Shown: positions 22,430 to 34,500, counted from the stretch's first letter. The stretch is DNA of 64,000 nucleotides from Trichobilharzia regenti (GCA_944472135.2 OX235262.1:164609509-164673508); one strand, 5' to 3'. Numbers and translations are program-made. Notes: generated by a model from the letters alone, not told the origin.

Positions 22430-22803
22430 TAGGATTAGTTTTGTTTTACGAGTTGATCACGAGTTGATATCAGTTAGAGAACCATTGAAAACCAGCACTG
22501 GAGTACTGGACAGCTGTTTCATCCTAGTTTGGGAATCATCGGCAGTACGCACCCACCACCAGGCTTCGAACCCAGGACCTTCCGGGTACAAGGCAAGCTC
22601 GTATACCATTCAGCCACTGGGACCCGATTCAATGGCTCATGAATTCTTACTTCTACTAATTCGTGATTTAGCACGACCCCAACCATTGTCGTTGGTGGGA
22701 CATCCATCCACACACGTGACATCTAATTGGATCTCACTGGTCACGACTTCTCACTCGAACTCCAGGAAACTCCATTCTGTAGCAAGTCACTAGCGAGCAA
22801 CAG
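22430..22803 (-). mobile_element. SINE family B
   Basis: Minus copy with tail, hammerhead about 22504-22552, tRNA-like block about 22558-22625 and long body. Stem I (GTACTG/CAGTAC) and stem III (ACAGCTGT) are intact but the core is CCGATGA, with C for U at the second position. Confidence 0.8.
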
Positions 22804-23040
22804 ATAAATTTTCTATAGTTTGGTTTGATATACATCAGAGGCTCACCTATACACACACACACATTAAAACCATATAGCTTCTTCAGGTTTTGTGGTAGGT
22901 ACTTCAGTACCTAATACAGTTGAAAGATTCCAAATTAATTCAGCTGTTAATGTTATCAATGAATACATGGCCTTGTCATCTGTTTGACAGATTTCAAATA
23001 TGATCTTTAACCACTTATAGTTTAGGACATTCATCATCTG

Positions 23041-23240
23041 TGCGTCGGTGGCACAGTGGTTAGGACTCTCGCTGCCCATACACATGGTCCGAGGATCGAT
23101 CCCCTGCCGACGCACACCTGATATCTATGGTCGGCCTGTGAAATTTAGGCTACCGATGTCCACGCTGAAAATTCCATACTTGTACCAAAAAATACAGTGT
23201 GGAATCAAGCTGTAATCAAAAATAATAAAAAAATAAATAG
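23041..23240 (+). mobile_element. SINE family A
   Basis: Well kept: TGCGTCGGTGGCACAGTGGT, GAGGATCGATCCCCTGCCGA, CACACCTGATATCTATGGTC, CTGTAATCAAAAATAATAAA. Confidence 0.9.
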
Positions 23241-23683
23241 AAAGCAAATGATCCGGGATCACTGAATGCTCATTTATCTAATTTGCTATATGGGGCAGTT
23301 TATTTTCACTCGAAGATATCTGTTACAAGAAAACAACAACAGTAAAGACACCATATGACCTTCGTCTTAGGATTTAGTCGATAAATGAATTATTAATACC
23401 AACAAACTTTAACCTAAATTTACAAGTATTTTTAATTATGTATGAACGACAAGTGAAGAAGCACTGGTAATCCAAAGGCATTGAATAGCTGTTTATTCTT
23501 ATTTTGAAATAATGGACAAAATTTGTAGCTCAGGTGAATGATACGGAATTAGTTGTGTTCTCTGGGCTGGTTGATTTAATTACGAAGCTTTTGTCGTACC
23601 CTCTTCTAGACAACAACTTCAGTGTAGGTTTTAGTATAAAATGAACTTATGAGAACACAACTAATTCAATACTTGTCAAGTAT
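23241..23683. other. Unassigned, no gene seen
   Basis: No recognised element. Confidence 0.4.
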
Positions 23684-24121
23684 TGGTTTTTGTAGGGATT
23701 TTGACTGATTGGTTAGAGGATTTCATCATGAGGTGACACCATTTAGAGAACCACTAGAAAACCTGGGAAGCCGTGACCACTAGGGTACAGCAGGTTGAAA
23801 GTGAGGCAGTAACTCATCGAAGAAGACATTGAGAAGTGGTAGCGCTATGTCATGAATTGGAAGAAGTAAGAATTCATGTACTGGCCATTGGATGGGGTCC
23901 TAGTGGCTTAAAGGTCTACGAGCTAGCTCAGTGACCTTGTAACCAGAAGGTTGTGGGTTGGAACTCCAGTGGGGTGGGTATGTACTGCAGAAGAGTCGCA
24001 AACTAGTAGGAGACTAGCTGTCCAGTACTCCCTGGTGGTTTTTCAATGGTTATCTAACTGATGTCAGCTCATGATGAAATCCTCCAACCAATCAAACTAA
24101 ATCCCTACAGAAACCTATACC
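23684..24121 (+). mobile_element. SINE family B with inverted tail at left
   Basis: A minus-oriented tail (23684-23768) is joined to a plus-oriented unit (23769-24121), giving terminal inverted repeats around a tRNA-like centre. The hammerhead relic near 23980-24035 (CTGCAGAAGAGTCGC, GGAGACTAGCTGTC) has lost GAAA. Confidence 0.75.
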
Positions 24122-24674
24122 CTGATTATTATGAAAGTGATTTAAAGTCATCTCAGTGTATTGTAAGTAGTTTTTTTTTTCAATGAATTTCTCAGATTAT
24201 AACTGCCATCAGTAAACCACTATACGAAATAGTCAGTTTAACTGGATACACTTGAAATTACATACAATGAAGTTCAGGCATATGTGAAATATGATTCCTA
24301 TTATGCATCCCTAAATTTCCTATAAAATGAAGCTAGTCAGAATAATTGTCAGTTTTTTTATTTCTACTAGTCAGTTGTGTAGAAAGAAAATACCATCGAG
24401 TGAACTGGAGTTAGGTGCACCTTAAGATAGTATACTTACCAGCTTTTCTGATTAACTAAATGTCATCCCAGTAATTCATCACTATATTCTTAATTTCTTC
24501 CCCATTCTGACTGATCAAATGGTACCTTTAATTCCTGGTTAAGTTTAAGGAATCAAATTAGTCTGGATGATATGAGTTTTATAAATATTTGACTTGTTTG
24601 TTAGCGACTGTCAGTGAAACTAACACGTGCTTCATTCCTTTCAGTAATCCAATGAATGGTATTTCGTAAAAGTC
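24122..24674. other. Unassigned, no gene seen
   Basis: No recognised element. Confidence 0.4.
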
Positions 24675-25015
24675 AATTGGTGGATGGTGACTAGCAGTGG
24701 AATCTAGGATGCGCATTTCGTTCTGTCTGGGACTCGTCGTTTGGATGTACCTCCATTCCCCAGTGAGTGATGGTGTTCTCACCGAGGCTCGAACCTAGAA
24801 CCCATAGTTTCAAACGCCAAAGCGTTATCCACTAGACCACTTAAGCCACGACAGCCACCTCTTGTGCAACAGGTTTTATTATTTATTGAATTCAGTTTAG
24901 ATTTTCCCGTCGATTGATTGGACTGAAGTGCCCCGTATCAGGTTGATGTATAGACTCCTTGAGCGGATGCTTCGACGACGTCTGGTTATGTAACTTAAAG
25001 TCAACTGGTGGTTGG
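24675..25015 (-). mobile_element. Smalpha-type SINE, tail-to-head
   Basis: Minus orientation. The tail of one unit (25015-24885) runs directly into the head of the next (TGTTGCACAAGAGGTGGCTG), whose tRNA-like block and hammerhead (about 24696-24742) follow. The ribozyme core is ACGACGA in place of CTGACGA, so inactive; GAAATGCGCATCCT is intact. Confidence 0.8.
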
Positions 25016-26150
25016 TGTCTAGAGTTTGGAAAAGTGGCGACCATATCCAAATATTAGGTGTTGCCGCCACTCATTGTGATTGAAACAAGGCCATCTTTTA
25101 TACCTCATTAATCATCACTAAGAACAATCCACAACGTCGAAGGTAAAACCAGAATCTGTACGTCATGTCCAAATGTCCAAACATACAAGGCACTGGCACC
25201 TGAAACTGGTGTAAACCTTCAATATTTACTGATTCAAATCATAATTCACTAACCTACCAACAATCTTTTGTAAGTACCGTCACTATTTAATTAAAGATGT
25301 ACCAATTCACCTCAGTGCTGGTAAGAAAAGTCGCTAAACACTTCAAGTCCAAATTGTCTCCAAGAGAAATAGACATTATTTGAAAAAAGGTATATTGAAG
25401 AACTTACCATTAACTCTTCATATTCTAAAGATATCCAACGGAACACTCTGGAAGATTTCTAAGGCATATATTTCTTATTTTACTTCTGATTAATCTAGTA
25501 CGATAGTTAAGAAGCAGATCCCCCACCTCACTTATCAACAACTTATAAGATCTGTACGAACTGTGATGAATATTTAACCAAATAGTTTCACAATAACTGG
25601 GAGCCGAGTGAAGAGTACACATATGCAAAAGCTGTAGAATTAACCAAATGTGCTTTGCTGTAGTACACAGGAAATTAGAAAACAAACTAGTCTGCATGTT
25701 TTGTCAAATAAACTGAAATGAAAATTATTTTATCCTAAAGAGGATGTTCGTAACGAACATCTCTTTTGAAATCATACATGAATATTTCAAAACCACCTTA
25801 GTTGTAAATAAAGAACATAGTGAGATAAATCTTGTAGATGTTAGTTTGATCATTACGGCATTGTAGCCAGAAAGGTCTTAAGTCTCAGCATCATGCACTA
25901 CTGCATATTGTTAACGAAAGTCCACCATTTAGAATTATTTCAAATAGGTTCATTATGGGATGTGGTTGTTTTACGCATTTTATTTTTAAGATTTCTGAAA
26001 AATGATCAGTATTTTCAGCGGATTATCAATTAGATAACATGTGATACGACACACTGGTTTGTCATCAAAGATGAGCGTTTTTCTAAAAATATATTTTGTA
26101 AAGAAGATAAAGCGTGCTTCACTAAGAAATATTATTCACTACTTGGCTGA
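25016..26150. other. Unassigned, no gene seen
   Basis: No RT motif, tRNA-like box or long frame that I recognise. Confidence 0.4.
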
Positions 26151-26255
26151 GTAGTAATGCAACAGAAGCAGACGAAAGACTTGATACTAAACTGTTTAAC
26201 AGGAAATTGGTATCTCTTTACAATCGAATTATGTACACCTTATCTTCAACGCACC

Positions 26256-26872
26256 GCTTGCACAGATCTTTGCACATTCATCAACCTGAAACCAATCTGG
26301 AAATCTTCGTCACTCAGCCAGCATCAACAACAAAATTCAGTCAGATTTTCAATACAAACAACGTCAAGTCAGTCAGTTCTTCTATACGGATCGGATGAGA
26401 AACTTGGTGGGCAGGTCACAAAGAATATTTCCAACAGCCTGTTGCAGACCTGCATCAACAACTGTCTTCGCTCTATACAGAAGATCAAATCATATGGCCG
26501 GAAAGAATCACCAACAAGAAACTATGGGAACAAACAAAACAAAACAAGAACCAATCGCCAACCAACAAATATGCAGGAGAAAGTGGATTGAGATGGATTG
26601 AACACTCGCTCGCTGAGGAGGCAGCTGGGTGACATCACGCGCGAGTCAGGCCATTGCTCAAGTGGAACCTGACTGAAAGGGAAGCGGCGAGTGGGATGTC
26701 AGTACAAGGGAGACATGGAGGAGATCATGTGAAGAGAGAGGAGTTGAAACAGTATGGACCAATATGGATGCATGTGAAAAGTACAGCAGAAAGAAGATAG
26801 AAGCAAATGGAGACGCGCAGTTGAAGCCCTATGTTCCACTAGGAACCCAAGGGAACAATAATAATAATAATA
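26256..26872 (+). mobile_element. RTE-type 3' fragment
   Basis: Plus-strand RTE 3' end, starting in the segment INLKPIWKSSSLS, passing the NSLLQTCINNCLRSIQKI region (about 26420-26490), and ending CTATGTTCCACTAGGAACCC then (AAT)n to 26872. Frameshifts break it into three short frames. It resembles the 3' half of the copy at 58720-60055, and both share flanking DNA. Confidence 0.8.
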
Positions 26873-26879
26873 GCCCAAT

Positions 26880-26938
26880 GAACATCTCTTTACTTATATA
26901 CTACTGATAAACCTTATCAGTAGCACACAACACAGTAA
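26880..26938 (-). mobile_element. LTR start fragment
   Basis: Reverse complement begins near TGTGTTGTGTGCTACTGATA, the LTR start seen at 11373 and 15307. It directly follows an RTE 3' end. Confidence 0.45.
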
Positions 26939-28121
26939 CATATTCTCTAGAAAATTGGTTCATATACATTAGTGAGTCATTTAATTATCCCAAAGGAAGT
27001 ATAATATGCCTCTAGTTTTCAGCTATGCTTAGATTAAAAATTTTAGCCTAGATGAAGAAGGAATATCTGCCTTTCTGATTATCATCAAGCAGCATAGATA
27101 TATTTTCCGAGTCATCACTACACCTCAATATTCAAAATTTAATAGAAATTAAATGGTATGTATTTGATAAGAAAATTATCCTTTATATATGACAATGGTT
27201 ATACTCACGCAATCCCCAAAGCTATTAGTCACAGTTGCAACACTAAAAAGATTTATACCTTACATAAAATTAGAACCAACCCTTCACCCACCCCCCCGCC
27301 TTTTATAACCACAGGAGATGTATTTTGGTGTTACGCAGCTTGATTTGTTAACTTCATTCAAGACCTTATTATATATTAACTTGTATTTCGATTTCAATGA
27401 CGATAATGCCTAATACATAGATTACCACTCTTTTTTTAATACATTAGTGGAATTTCTGCATTTTTGGTAGAAGACAGTGTGCCATTTTGGATAAGTTTTT
27501 TTATGCAGCATACAGTGAAACAGTATTAATAACTAAATGACGTCTTGAACACAGTTGATTGCTCATAATCTCATCACATACCCATATCTCACATACACAC
27601 ATACACATGTCATAGAAATGACGTAACATTTTTACAAAATATACGAAAAATCGTGCTTAAAACAGTGGGGGGTAAGACAATATGAAGTAAATTAACAAGT
27701 CATATGAATACACTGATATTATGATTATGAACAATCAGGTGTACTCAAAACGTCAGTCAGTTATTCATACTGTATTACTGTATTTTTCATCAAATAAGCT
27801 TATAATATATGAAATTATATTCTACTACAGTGCTCAGACTCCACTTTTACGTTAAAAATCCTGTTAATCCTGAAGAGAACGGAAAAATCACTCTGGATAG
27901 ACCTTTTTTTCTGTTAAAAGTTGAAAATAACATTTCTTCCCATCAGGCCATTGTGTTTCTCACTAATTTGAAACAAAGCTTTGTTTTTCTTTCAAGGAAT
28001 ATAATTTCTACGTGGGTGACGCTAAATACACAGATGTCCACTCACACTCTGTTAACAGCTTCTGTCTCTTTTATGAATATTTTGTGTTTGATTTCATAAC
28101 AGGAGTTAGTAAATTAATCTA
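26939..28121. other. Unassigned; one unrecognised frame
   Basis: The 96-codon plus frame at 27809-28099 is not low-complexity but matches no family I know and has no clear splice or start context. Otherwise nothing is seen. Confidence 0.35.
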
Positions 28122-28470
28122 ATCAAATGTTGGTTTGCAGAGATTCGGTTGGTAACAGGTTCGATCACGAGTTGACATCAGTTAGAGAACTGTTGGAAAA
28201 CCTAAGAGTACTGAACAGCTGTTTCATTAGCCCAGTGTGGAAGCCTTGAGCACTTCGTACCCCCAGATCGGGGTTCGAACCCAGGGCCTACTGGTTACAA
28301 GGTAAGCACGTTGACCATCCAACCACTAAGACGGAATCCAATGGCCGGCGCATGAATTCTTTCTTCTGCCAATTCGTGATTGTGTCATAACCACCAGCCA
28401 GTGTTATATATAAGTATTTGTCCTTACATGCGACATGGTGCATACCACTGGTCACATGTTCTCATGAATT
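28122..28470 (-). mobile_element. SINE family B, decayed
   Basis: Minus-oriented tail (28122-28200), degraded ribozyme region, B box GGGGTTCGAACCCAGG near 28270, body to 28470. Ribozyme core not readable. Confidence 0.65.
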
Positions 28471-28595
28471 GGTAGAAGCCGGAATTCATGGGCCACTGAG
28501 TTTGGTCGTGGTGACCGAATGTTATATGAGCTTTTCTTGTAACCGGAAGGTCCTGGGTTCGAAATGGTGGGTGCGTACTGCTAAATAAAACTGTC
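28471..28595 (+). mobile_element. SINE family B, truncated
   Basis: Plus-oriented body and tRNA-like block (TTGTAACCGGAAGGTCCTGG) ending inside the ribozyme at GTGCGTACTGCTAAATA. Head to head with the copy at 28122-28470. Confidence 0.65.
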
Positions 28596-28625
28596 AAGAC
28601 TTAATTTTCTTAAAGTAAAAGCAAG

Positions 28626-29000
28626 TTAAAATTGAAAATTAATAAAAGAAAATTTATTGCAGGGAACGACCAGTGAAGAGGTTAAGACCAATGTAGAATA
28701 AGAGACTGGACAAACTCTTTCTGTATACAGAGTTCGGGGTTTGTTTTGACGAATCGCCAACGCCTCCGCCATACACAAATACCGAAATCTGACGCTCTTT
28801 GTACCATTTGACCTCACCTTGTAGATGATCTTGAAAGATGACTGTGGTGGAGCTATGTGGCTTGAGTTTACCAAATGCTCGAGAATTGGACTAGTAACTG
28901 CCTTGCATTTTGCTTTTGCTAACTATGCCGGATAATGTTCAGAGATGCGTTTGGACAGTGTGCGATTTGTTCAGCCAATATAACTAGCTCCACACAAGCA
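28626..29000 (-). mobile_element. Penelope-like element, GIY-YIG end
   Basis: Minus strand encodes YKFTCLCGASYIG (nuclease YIG motif), a stop, then VNSSHIAPPQSSFKIIYKVR and LCMAEALAIRQNKPRTLYTE, the PLE C-terminus. The RT part is missing. It is mirrored by a second copy at 29045-29375. Confidence 0.75.
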
Positions 29001-29044
29001 GGTGAATTTATAGACACACATTGCGAAGTGGACCATCCAAAGCG

Positions 29045-29375
29045 GCAGTTTATCCTTCACACATCCTTGGACCACTTCGGTGTGTGTTTATAGATTCACC
29101 TGCTCGTGTGGAGCTAGTCATATTGTCCTAACACATCGCACAACTTCCAAACGCATCTCTGAACATTATCCAGCATGATTAGCAAAAGGACAATGCAAGG
29201 CAGTTACTAGTACAATTCTCGAGCATTTAGTGAACTCAAGCCACGTAGCTCCGCCAGAGTCATCTCGTTGGCGATTCGTCAGTATAACCCCGAACTCGGT
29301 ATACAGAAAAAGTTTGTCCAGTCTCTTATTCTACCATGGCCTTAACCTCTTCACTGGTAAAAAAAAATTTCTTTT
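29045..29375 (+). mobile_element. Penelope-like element, GIY-YIG end, inverted copy
   Basis: Plus-strand counterpart of the preceding entry: YRFTCSCGASHIVLTHRTTS, then VNSSHVAPPESS, then a deletion of about 75 bases before the block RWRFVSITPNSVYRKSL. The YIG motif is changed to HIV. The two copies form a roughly 330-bp imperfect palindrome, 5' ends inward. Confidence 0.72.
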
Positions 29376-30039
29376 ATTAATTTCCTATTTTAATTTTTAG
29401 TTTGCATTTACTTAATTTTCTTTTGAAAAACAAATTCCGTCGGTATAGAGACTATCTAACTTTTGCGAAAAATTGAAAAAATAACTCTAAAATGTTGTAA
29501 GTAATCTAAGTGTAACCTTTTATGATCTGAAACACATCTACACTCATAAAAGTTTACACATATTTAAAGTAAGTTAAATCGCATATTATCATAAAAATAA
29601 ACCTAAACTAGCGAAATGGCTACCCAGTTTTACTCAGAATAGCATGGTACCATCGTTTATTTCATTGGCTTCTCATCATCTCAGCTGCTTACAGCCTAAA
29701 TAAATTATTACTAAGTTTATGTGCAGAAAAGTTTTAACATACTTGCAAATTTTACATGTTGTCAGTTGACAGATAGTTCCACAATTGGTAAACAGTGCTC
29801 AGGAAATTGCGCTTATACAGTTTTTACACAGGCAGTTCAAGTTTAAACAAAATAAATGTATGCATACAATGGTGAAGGAGTTACGTAATAAAGATGAGAT
29901 GTGCGTTAGATACATAGTGACTAATAAGTTAGGTAACAATGTAGTGAGTTCAACTCAAACCATAGAAACAAGACACAAGCAAAATTACAGATTATAAAAG
30001 GAGGGTGAGGTTAAAGACAAAGATTACGTAATCAGATGA

Positions 30040-30315
30040 GAGAAAAAAAGATACATCCAGTTACCAGGACAAGGAAAGACTAATAACTGCTTCTTTCTGA
30101 ACACATAAATCTGGTTTCAAGCGTTTGATAGAAATTGCTTAGGTAAACTTAAGAAGAATGGAGCTCCTTTGTCTATTGATAATTTTGAAGGATTTCTCGA
30201 TTTCCACTCCATGACCCATGTCGAGGAGATGTGTAGTAATAACGCTACTATGAGAGTTAGTTCCCTTCAGACGTAGGCTTTTCGGCACATGTTCATTTAT
30301 TTTTGTTGAAACTTT
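30040..30315 (-). mobile_element. Penelope-like element, C-terminal end
   Basis: Minus strand reads EHVPKSLRLKGTNSHSSVIT, TTHLLDMGHGVEIEKSFKII and AISIKRLKPDLCVQKEAVI with one stop, the end of a GIY-YIG PLE protein. It is a different subfamily from the PLE at 28.6-29.4 kb and closer to that at 13.9 kb. Confidence 0.72.
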
Positions 30316-30461
30316 AACTCCCTGTGTAAAAACTATTTAAGCTCAATTTTCTGATCACTGTTCACTAATTACGGAACCTTCTGTCAACTGACAACATGTA
30401 AAATTTGCAAGTATGTTAAAACTTTTCTGTACTTAAACCTCATAATTTATTTAGTCTGTAA

Positions 30462-30511
30462 GCAGCTGATGAGAAGTCAACGAAATAAATGATGGTACCA
30501 TGTTATTCTGC
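30462..30511 (+). ncRNA. Hammerhead-like fold in PLE terminal repeat
   Basis: Stem I GCAG (30462-30465) with CTGC (30508-30511). Core CTGATGA (30466-30472). The stem II region GAAGTCAAC closes by a single G-C pair. GAAA is at 30482-30485. Stem III is ATAA/TTAT (30485-30488 with 30503-30506) capped by the palindrome ATGGTACCAT. Cleavage base is T 30507 (ATT triplet). PLE terminal repeats are known to carry hammerheads. The one-pair stem II makes this a minimal or decayed form. The other arm has an insertion in the core. Confidence 0.5.
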
Positions 30512-30530
30512 ACAAACCACCACTGTTGTT

Positions 30531-31802
30531 CTTGCTTTATTCAAATGCATAAAGTGGAATAAATGCATAAAGTATCCGGTTTTAGTAAGCATTACTGATT
30601 GATATGACTGGTGTTCAGCTGCTCATATCAATCAATAGTGTATTAGCCGCTGTGTATTAAACGTCAAAGACTGGCTGTGAATTTTGTACATCTACATCTA
30701 CATATATATGCCATAAACTGAAGAAGGGTCAGTTAGTAATTCTCATCATAGAATAATTTGTACCAGGACTAATAATTTCATTTTTGTTTTGTCTCTAATT
30801 TAATTTTAGGTGTACATTACGCGCTTGACTAAAAAATATCTCTGATGCATTTAATTACCGATGATACCTTTCACTTTCAACTGTCATTCATAAAAAGGAA
30901 TGATTCAGGAATATTACAGGTAAAAATTCTTTGAAATTGATTATTTGGTGACTTCTTCTCATTTGCATATTCATTTATTCATTCATTCACTGATTGACTG
31001 ACTGGTTGAACACGGTGATTATATTTCCGTTTTAAAATTAATAACGGTATCAATAATCATCAGACAGTGACATTTCATTAAATGATTGATTTCCTTAGAT
31101 CTACTGGGTCAATCCAGAAAATTTATTTTTATTATTAGAAGTAGTAGTATTCTGTATAACCTAGTGAAGTCTCTGACTGTAGCATCTAACAGTATAGGTT
31201 AGGATATCAAAGGTAAAAGAAGTATCATTTTATTTGCAATTATACCTACCATGCTAGGAAAATACATAAGTCAGACGCTATCCCAAAAATAATTTCTAGT
31301 GCTAAATTAGAATATACAGCAATATATATAGGCTTAGTAAACATACACTACAACTATTCGCTATATAAAGAAAAAATCCCCATTTAGACATTTAGAAAAC
31401 AGAAAGATTGAGCGAAGAAATATTTACTTTTCAATTAGATCCTCATCTCACTCTGGGTCTACTCTAACATATATAGCATTTTAATTACAATACAACAGTT
31501 TGCCAATCAACTGGCGATAAGTTTGCTAACAATAATTAAACAGTGTCAATGGGTTAATAGTTAACGAAGAAAATCAATACAGATTTAAAAGGTGGAAATG
31601 GATAGAATAAATTAATTTTACAAGAATAACACGTAAATTAAAGATAAAGTGGTCAAAATAAATAAAATAAATAATTTAGACAAATATTCGCTATATATCT
31701 TGATAGACAGTTAGAACTGAAGAGGAACATTATTTACTATCTGGTGAATATTTCAGGTTTTCCATTTTGTCCAGTTGTTTATGCCTACCTAATGTCAAAT
31801 AA
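30531..31802. other. Unassigned, no gene seen
   Basis: AT-rich, no recognised element. Confidence 0.4.
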
Positions 31803-32587
31803 ATTCCGAGGCTTACAGGCGAAAACAAACAAACAAACAAGCTGACAGAAGAGGCTGGCAATGAAGACAGAACTTCAGGTGAAGACGAGGAAAGTAACTA
31901 ACCAATAGCAATAACAAAAAAATAACACCAGTCATTATCATCAAGAGAAATTTAAAAGACGTCACTTCCTCCGCCTATCTAGGCACCATCGTTTCAACTA
32001 CAGGTGGAACGGATGAAGAGGTGAAGACCAGGATCAGAAAAGCAAGGCACACCTTCATCACTCTGAAATCAGTGAGGAGATCTTCCGTATTCAGCATAAA
32101 GAACAACATTCGAATTCTCAACACTAATGTTAAATCAGTCAGTTCTTCCACATGCATCAGAAACTTGGCTAAGGCATCACCAAAAGCATTTCTAACAAAC
32201 TACTATGGCCTTATCGACAGCTGTATTCGCTAGCTCCATAGTGAAGATCAAATGACCAGTAGGTCAGAAAGAATCAGTAACAGAAGTCTCTGGAAACGAA
32301 CCAGTCAAGAATCTGTTGCTCAGTGACCATGTCAAAGAAAATGTAAATGTATTGGACACACTCTGAAGAGACCGTTGAGTGGCATGGTGTGCCAAGCCCT
32401 CGCCTGTAACCAGAATGAGAAACAACGAGGTGGGCGTACTATGGTGATATGAAGGCGATCGTGTGAGGAGGAGATGACAGCCTATGGGAAATCATGGAGC
32501 CAGCCAAAGAGGATTGTAGAGAACAGAACAAAATGGATATATTCTATTGAAGGCCTATTTTCCATTCGGAATCTAATGGGAATCATA
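31803..32587 (+). mobile_element. RTE-type 3' fragment
   Basis: Starts about where the RT palm ends and runs to the 3' tail. A 70-codon frame (32021-32233) shows KTRIRKARHTFITLKSVRRS and NNIRILNTNVKSVSSS. The end GAAGGCCTATTTTCCATTCG is the altered RTE tail. Confidence 0.75.
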
Positions 32588-32635
32588 ATTTTGTCCGGTC
32601 ATTTAGTCAAACTAGCTAGAGTAGGAATGCAGCTG

Positions 32636-32706
32636 TGTCTTATTGGTCTAGGCTGTCAACCTCCAACCACTGAGTCATGGGTTCGAGTCCCACTTGAGAC
32701 AGCAAG
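32636..32706 (+). other. tRNA-like sequence, unclassified
   Basis: GTCTTATTGGTCTAGGCTGT resembles an A box and GGGTTCGAGTCCC is a B box; the first and last bases (GTCT/AGAC) can pair. The anticodon arm is poor, so it is more likely a lone SINE head than a tRNA gene. Confidence 0.35.
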
Positions 32707-33712
32707 GTTTGGACGGTCTCACATAATATGTGTGGCGCATTGCCAACTGCATGGAATCGCAAGTGGTTGTTAATTATTTAACACTGAAAATTCAACTACA
32801 ATGAGAATAACTGAGCAATGTCAGCCGAATGATCCCAAGATTGTGAATGATGCTGATAACCTAAGAAGATAATATCCACGTCAAACATCCTGTGTTGTCA
32901 TCACTACACAATGACATGAATGGTCTACAGTTGATTACTTCAATCAACAGTGTATACTTTAGAAGAAGTTAGTACAAACAGTAAATGTTTACGGAATTGT
33001 AAGAGCATAAACCAGGAGTTACGTAACCAGCTTCATTTAAAAGTTTCCACATTCTATTTTTCAAACATAATATCGACTGTGTGTGTATGTATACTTTTTG
33101 GGGCATAAAATTTCTTTCAACTTTAACCCAAAGAAATCTTACTTTTCTTAATTGTGATCAGCTTGTGGGACACTCAGTTTCTGATCTTTTTATATGCTAA
33201 ACAAGGATACCTATACGTAAATTTATAGAGAAAAAGAAGTTTCATCACAATACTAAGCGACTGGAGCAGAAAATACTTATATTTGTTTTAATATCATACA
33301 GAATATTTATATCTGTAAAAACCATTTTTATAATGCTGGATTCCTTAATCATGCAACATCATGAAATAAAAGAACCATGTCTCATTCAAATTGAACATAA
33401 CTTGAAAAGACTACTCCTTCCACTGAAATGTTTAAATTCCTTCTCAGATTGATTTAGTGGAGGATGTGTGTTAAAATCTGTTGAAAAAAAAAGATTACCG
33501 GGGAGAATAAAATACCCGTGTTTATCACCTCTTTATCTCAGATATGCTTTTAGCTAAGTGATAATAACAATAATTACTCTAAAATATGAAATACATACAC
33601 GTAACCGCAATGAAATTCATTAATCTATGGTCACCTGAATTATTTTGCAAATGTGTTTAGTTATCTTCAGTCGTTGATTGTTTACCCTTCTTACAAATAA
33701 TAATTTTTTTCA
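32707..33712. other. Unassigned, no gene seen
   Basis: No recognised element. Confidence 0.4.
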
Positions 33713-34020
33713 GGATTTCATCATGAGCTGACATTAGTTAGAGAACCATTGGAAAACCTGGGAGTACTGGACAGCTGTTTCGTCCTAGTTTGGGACTCTT
33801 CATCAGTACGCACCACCGGGATTCGAACCCAGGACCTTCCGGTTACAAGGCGAGCTCGTATACCATTAAGCCATTGGGACCCGATCCAATGGTCCTTGAA
33901 GTTAGAATTCAAGGACGAAACAGCTGTCCAGTACTCCCAGGTTTTCCAATGGTTCTCTAACTAATGTCAGCTCATGATGAAATCCTGAAACCAATCAAAT
34001 CCTTACAAACCAACACTTGA
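33713..34020. mobile_element. SINE family B foldback
   Basis: A minus unit end (tail, ribozyme, tRNA-like block, 33713-33897) is joined to a plus unit end (33912-34020). Arms of about 90-105 bases are near-perfect reverse complements (for example AGAGAACCATTGGAAAACCT and its complement). Body sequence is missing. Confidence 0.8.
33763..33809 (-). ncRNA. Hammerhead of family B, one core change
   Basis: Stem I (GTACTG/CAGTAC), stem II (GTCC/GGAC), GAAA, stem III (ACAGCTGT) and the GTC triplet are all kept. The core reads ATGAAGA, so the first C of CUGANGA is A. That C pairs with a core G in the active fold, so cleavage is expected to be lost. Confidence 0.65.
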
Positions 34021-34500
34021 ATAATTTTTTTCAATGCGCACATTTCTAAACGTTACACAAATAGCAACAGTCACACTTGAAGACGGAAGAAGCCGAAGAG
34101 GGCGTGAAAGATGTGTGTATTTTGACTAAGCAAAGCTTAAAGTGAGCTAATCACATTTATATAACAAGCCCAGTGAAACGTCCCTCTTCTTGTTCTAGTA
34201 GGATTATGTCAGCGTTCTTTTCTGAAAGAGAAGAGGAAAAAAAACTTATTTAATGACACTATACTGGTTTTCTCTTATTATAATAATGTCCAATGCAAAT
34301 GAAAACACCTTTTACTGCAAAAAACATGCTCAGTTACACATCAATTTTAGTAAGTCAGGGTTCGACTGACTATAAAATATATTAATATTGAGAAAAATGA
34401 AGATTTCTTATGTATTCTTTGTTAGTTTCAAGCGAACAAATGACCTATGTACTTATTATTTAGGTATGAACAATGATCTGATCTGATATAATACTGAAAC
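34021..34500. other. Unassigned, no gene seen
   Basis: No recognised element left of the composite PLE/gag locus. Confidence 0.4.

Larger units (their letters stand above)
29624..30530. repeat. About 200-bp inverted repeats around a PLE end
   Basis: 29624-29830 is the reverse complement of about 30320-30530, with blocks such as AGTTTTAACATACTTGCAAA and ATGGTACCAT in both arms. Between them lies a PLE C-terminal fragment. PLEs commonly carry terminal repeats, sometimes inverted, so the arms are probably PLE terminal (pLTR) sequence. Confidence 0.75.

Noticed and set aside
27809..28099. 96-codon open frame as a host exon
   Set aside because: No recognisable domain, no clear splice context, and frames of this length occur by chance in 64 kb of AT-rich DNA.
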